Below, one piece after another: positions 63,315 through 64,000 of a stretch of DNA of 64,000 nucleotides. This stretch comes from an uncultured Pirellulaceae bacterium (GTDB taxonomy: Bacteria > Planctomycetota > Planctomycetia > Pirellulales > Pirellulaceae). The stretch's first letter is position 1, and every line of letters begins with the position of its first letter. The stretch lies in assembly GCA_937929805.1 (NCBI GenBank), contig CALFUT010000031.1, forward strand, positions 1 to 64,000, read 5' to 3'. The notes below the pieces were generated by a model that did no database searches, was not told the origin of the DNA, and was given only the letters and a program-made list of their open reading frames with translations. The translations under genes and the position numbers were made by a program.

Positions 63315-64000
63315 ATGAACACGCCAAAGGAACAACCTGACATCGCCAAACAACCACCAGCTGGCCAATTGGTTTCCGGGTTCTGGTTCGTGGCAAAGTT
63401 GTTCGTGACAGTTGGCGATGTGGTGGCCGTCTTCTTTGGAGCGATCGCGATCTTTGCCTTCGCGGCACGTTTCTCATGGGCGGCCGATCTTTGCTGCCAG
63501 TTTCGAGTCCAACTGTTGATGATTTTGGCGGTGGCAAACTTCGTCTACTGGATTTGGCGGCGTGGCGGCATCGCGTATTGGGTACTGATTTGCTTCATTG
63601 CCAACCTGCTGCCTTTGTCTCCGTATCTCATTCCGAACTCAAATCCAGCCGCAGACGTCACCGCAACCGCGCGGGTGACTCGGATCATGACATTTAATTT
63701 GCTGCAAGGAAATCAGCATCACGATGAAGTGGTCGACTACGTGACCGAGAATGCTCCCGACGTTTTTGTTGCGTTGGAATCGGATCAAGAATGGACTGAA
63801 GGCTTGAGGCCGCTCCATTCAATCTACCCCCATCGTCACATCATTGACGGCCGTGGCACCAGCAGCATTGCTGTTTATTCACGGCTCCCACTCGAATCCG
63901 TTGACGTCCACCTTTCCACACGCCGCCGACTTCCCTCCTTAGATTTGAACGTCACCGTGGGCGGGAATCCAATCCGAATCTTCGCGACACACCCCTACAT
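63315..64000 (+). CDS. EEP-family (exo/endonuclease/phosphatase) membrane protein, 3' cut
   Basis: Starts at an ATG 14 codons before a hydrophobic stretch; about three membrane segments (LFVTVGDVVAVFFGAIAIFA; LLMILAVANFVYWIW; YWVLICFIANLLPLSPYLI) are followed by the EEP fold: RIMTFNLLQGNQHHDE, PDVFVALESDQEW with the metal-binding Glu, and IRIFATHPY at the window end. The combination matches the YafD/EndoU-like membrane-tethered EEP proteins. Substrate (nucleic acid, phospholipid or other phosphoester) cannot be told. It is divergent from the TRASH-module gene. Confidence 0.88.
   Translation, partial: MNTPKEQPDIAKQPPAGQLVSGFWFVAKLFVTVGDVVAVFFGAIAIFAFAARFSWAADLCCQFRVQLLMILAVANFVYWIWRRGGIAYWVLICFIANLLPLSPYLIPNSNPAADVTATARVTRIMTFNLLQGNQHHDEVVDYVTENAPDVFVALESDQEWTEGLRPLHSIYPHRHIIDGRGTSSIAVYSRLPLESVDVHLSTRRRLPSLDLNVTVGGNPIRIFATHPY

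Noticed and set aside
1-64000. CRISPR arrays, tRNA or rRNA genes
   Set aside because: No evenly spaced direct repeats with unique spacers, no cloverleaf or rRNA signature was found by eye; the heptamer and 42-bp arrays have no spacers.

Overview
The window looks like a chromosomal segment of a marine planctomycete, most likely a Pirellulaceae member close to Rhodopirellula. That placement is an inference. It rests on a squalene-cyclase-fold protein behind a cytoplasmic membrane anchor, a PEP-CTERM tail, a GTG-started lysine-only histone-H1-like protein, lipid A synthesis (lpxB), many genes with weak or absent ribosome binding sites and TTG/GTG starts, and abundant GC-rich intergenic repeats. 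No rRNA, tRNA, CRISPR array or intact prophage was recognised.

Left part (1-9.4 kb): the end of an unknown gene, a secreted hypothetical protein, a methionine-salvage run on the minus strand (mtnB, mtnD, mtnC), a YdcF-type membrane protein, then a small graveyard holding a PEP-CTERM remnant and a decayed transposase. A 42-bp tandem repeat array follows, running in frame into a membrane-protein ORF, and then malate dehydrogenase. From 9.8 to 18 kb a catalytically incomplete alpha/beta hydrolase and a lone HATPase domain precede a flagellar export block fliF-fliO-fliP-fliQ-fliR-flhB, in which FliP has a very long N-terminal extension and FlhB stops before its cytoplasmic autocleavage domain.

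Middle (18-42 kb): an orphan response regulator, a helical-repeat protein, a DEAD-box helicase, glnE, a possible PD-(D/E)XK protein, an NRDE protein, fabH, the squalene-cyclase-fold protein, panC, lgt with an inserted domain, an AEC transporter, an ECF sigma/anti-sigma pair, a Gfo/Idh oxidoreductase, floA with a small partner, and a halogenase-like flavoprotein.

Right part (42-64 kb): a propeller-M28-PDZ exported peptidase, a REP-associated IS200-like transposase sitting between inverted REPs, an AI-2E family permease, a Gly-rich secreted peptide, hsp20, and the fatty-acid cluster ruvB-fabD-fabG-acpP-fabF (minus strand), with four adjoining arrays of different heptamers in the fabG leader. 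Then come a sigma54-activator-like protein lacking the GAFTGA loop with two overlapping genes (one is mrp), a lysine-only H1-like protein, an AT-rich but CpG-dense non-coding stretch, a site-2 protease behind lpxB, a four-fold TRASH-like cysteine protein, and the start of an EEP-family protein cut by the window end.

The most unusual signals are the heptamer arrays, the RAYT/REP system with a matching REP pair 28 kb away, the in-frame 42-bp array, the truncated FlhB, the AAA+ regulator without GAFTGA, and the 59.3-60.0 kb AT-rich block next to the H1-like gene. Start positions were chosen by eye from start codons, Shine-Dalgarno-like motifs and signal peptides.
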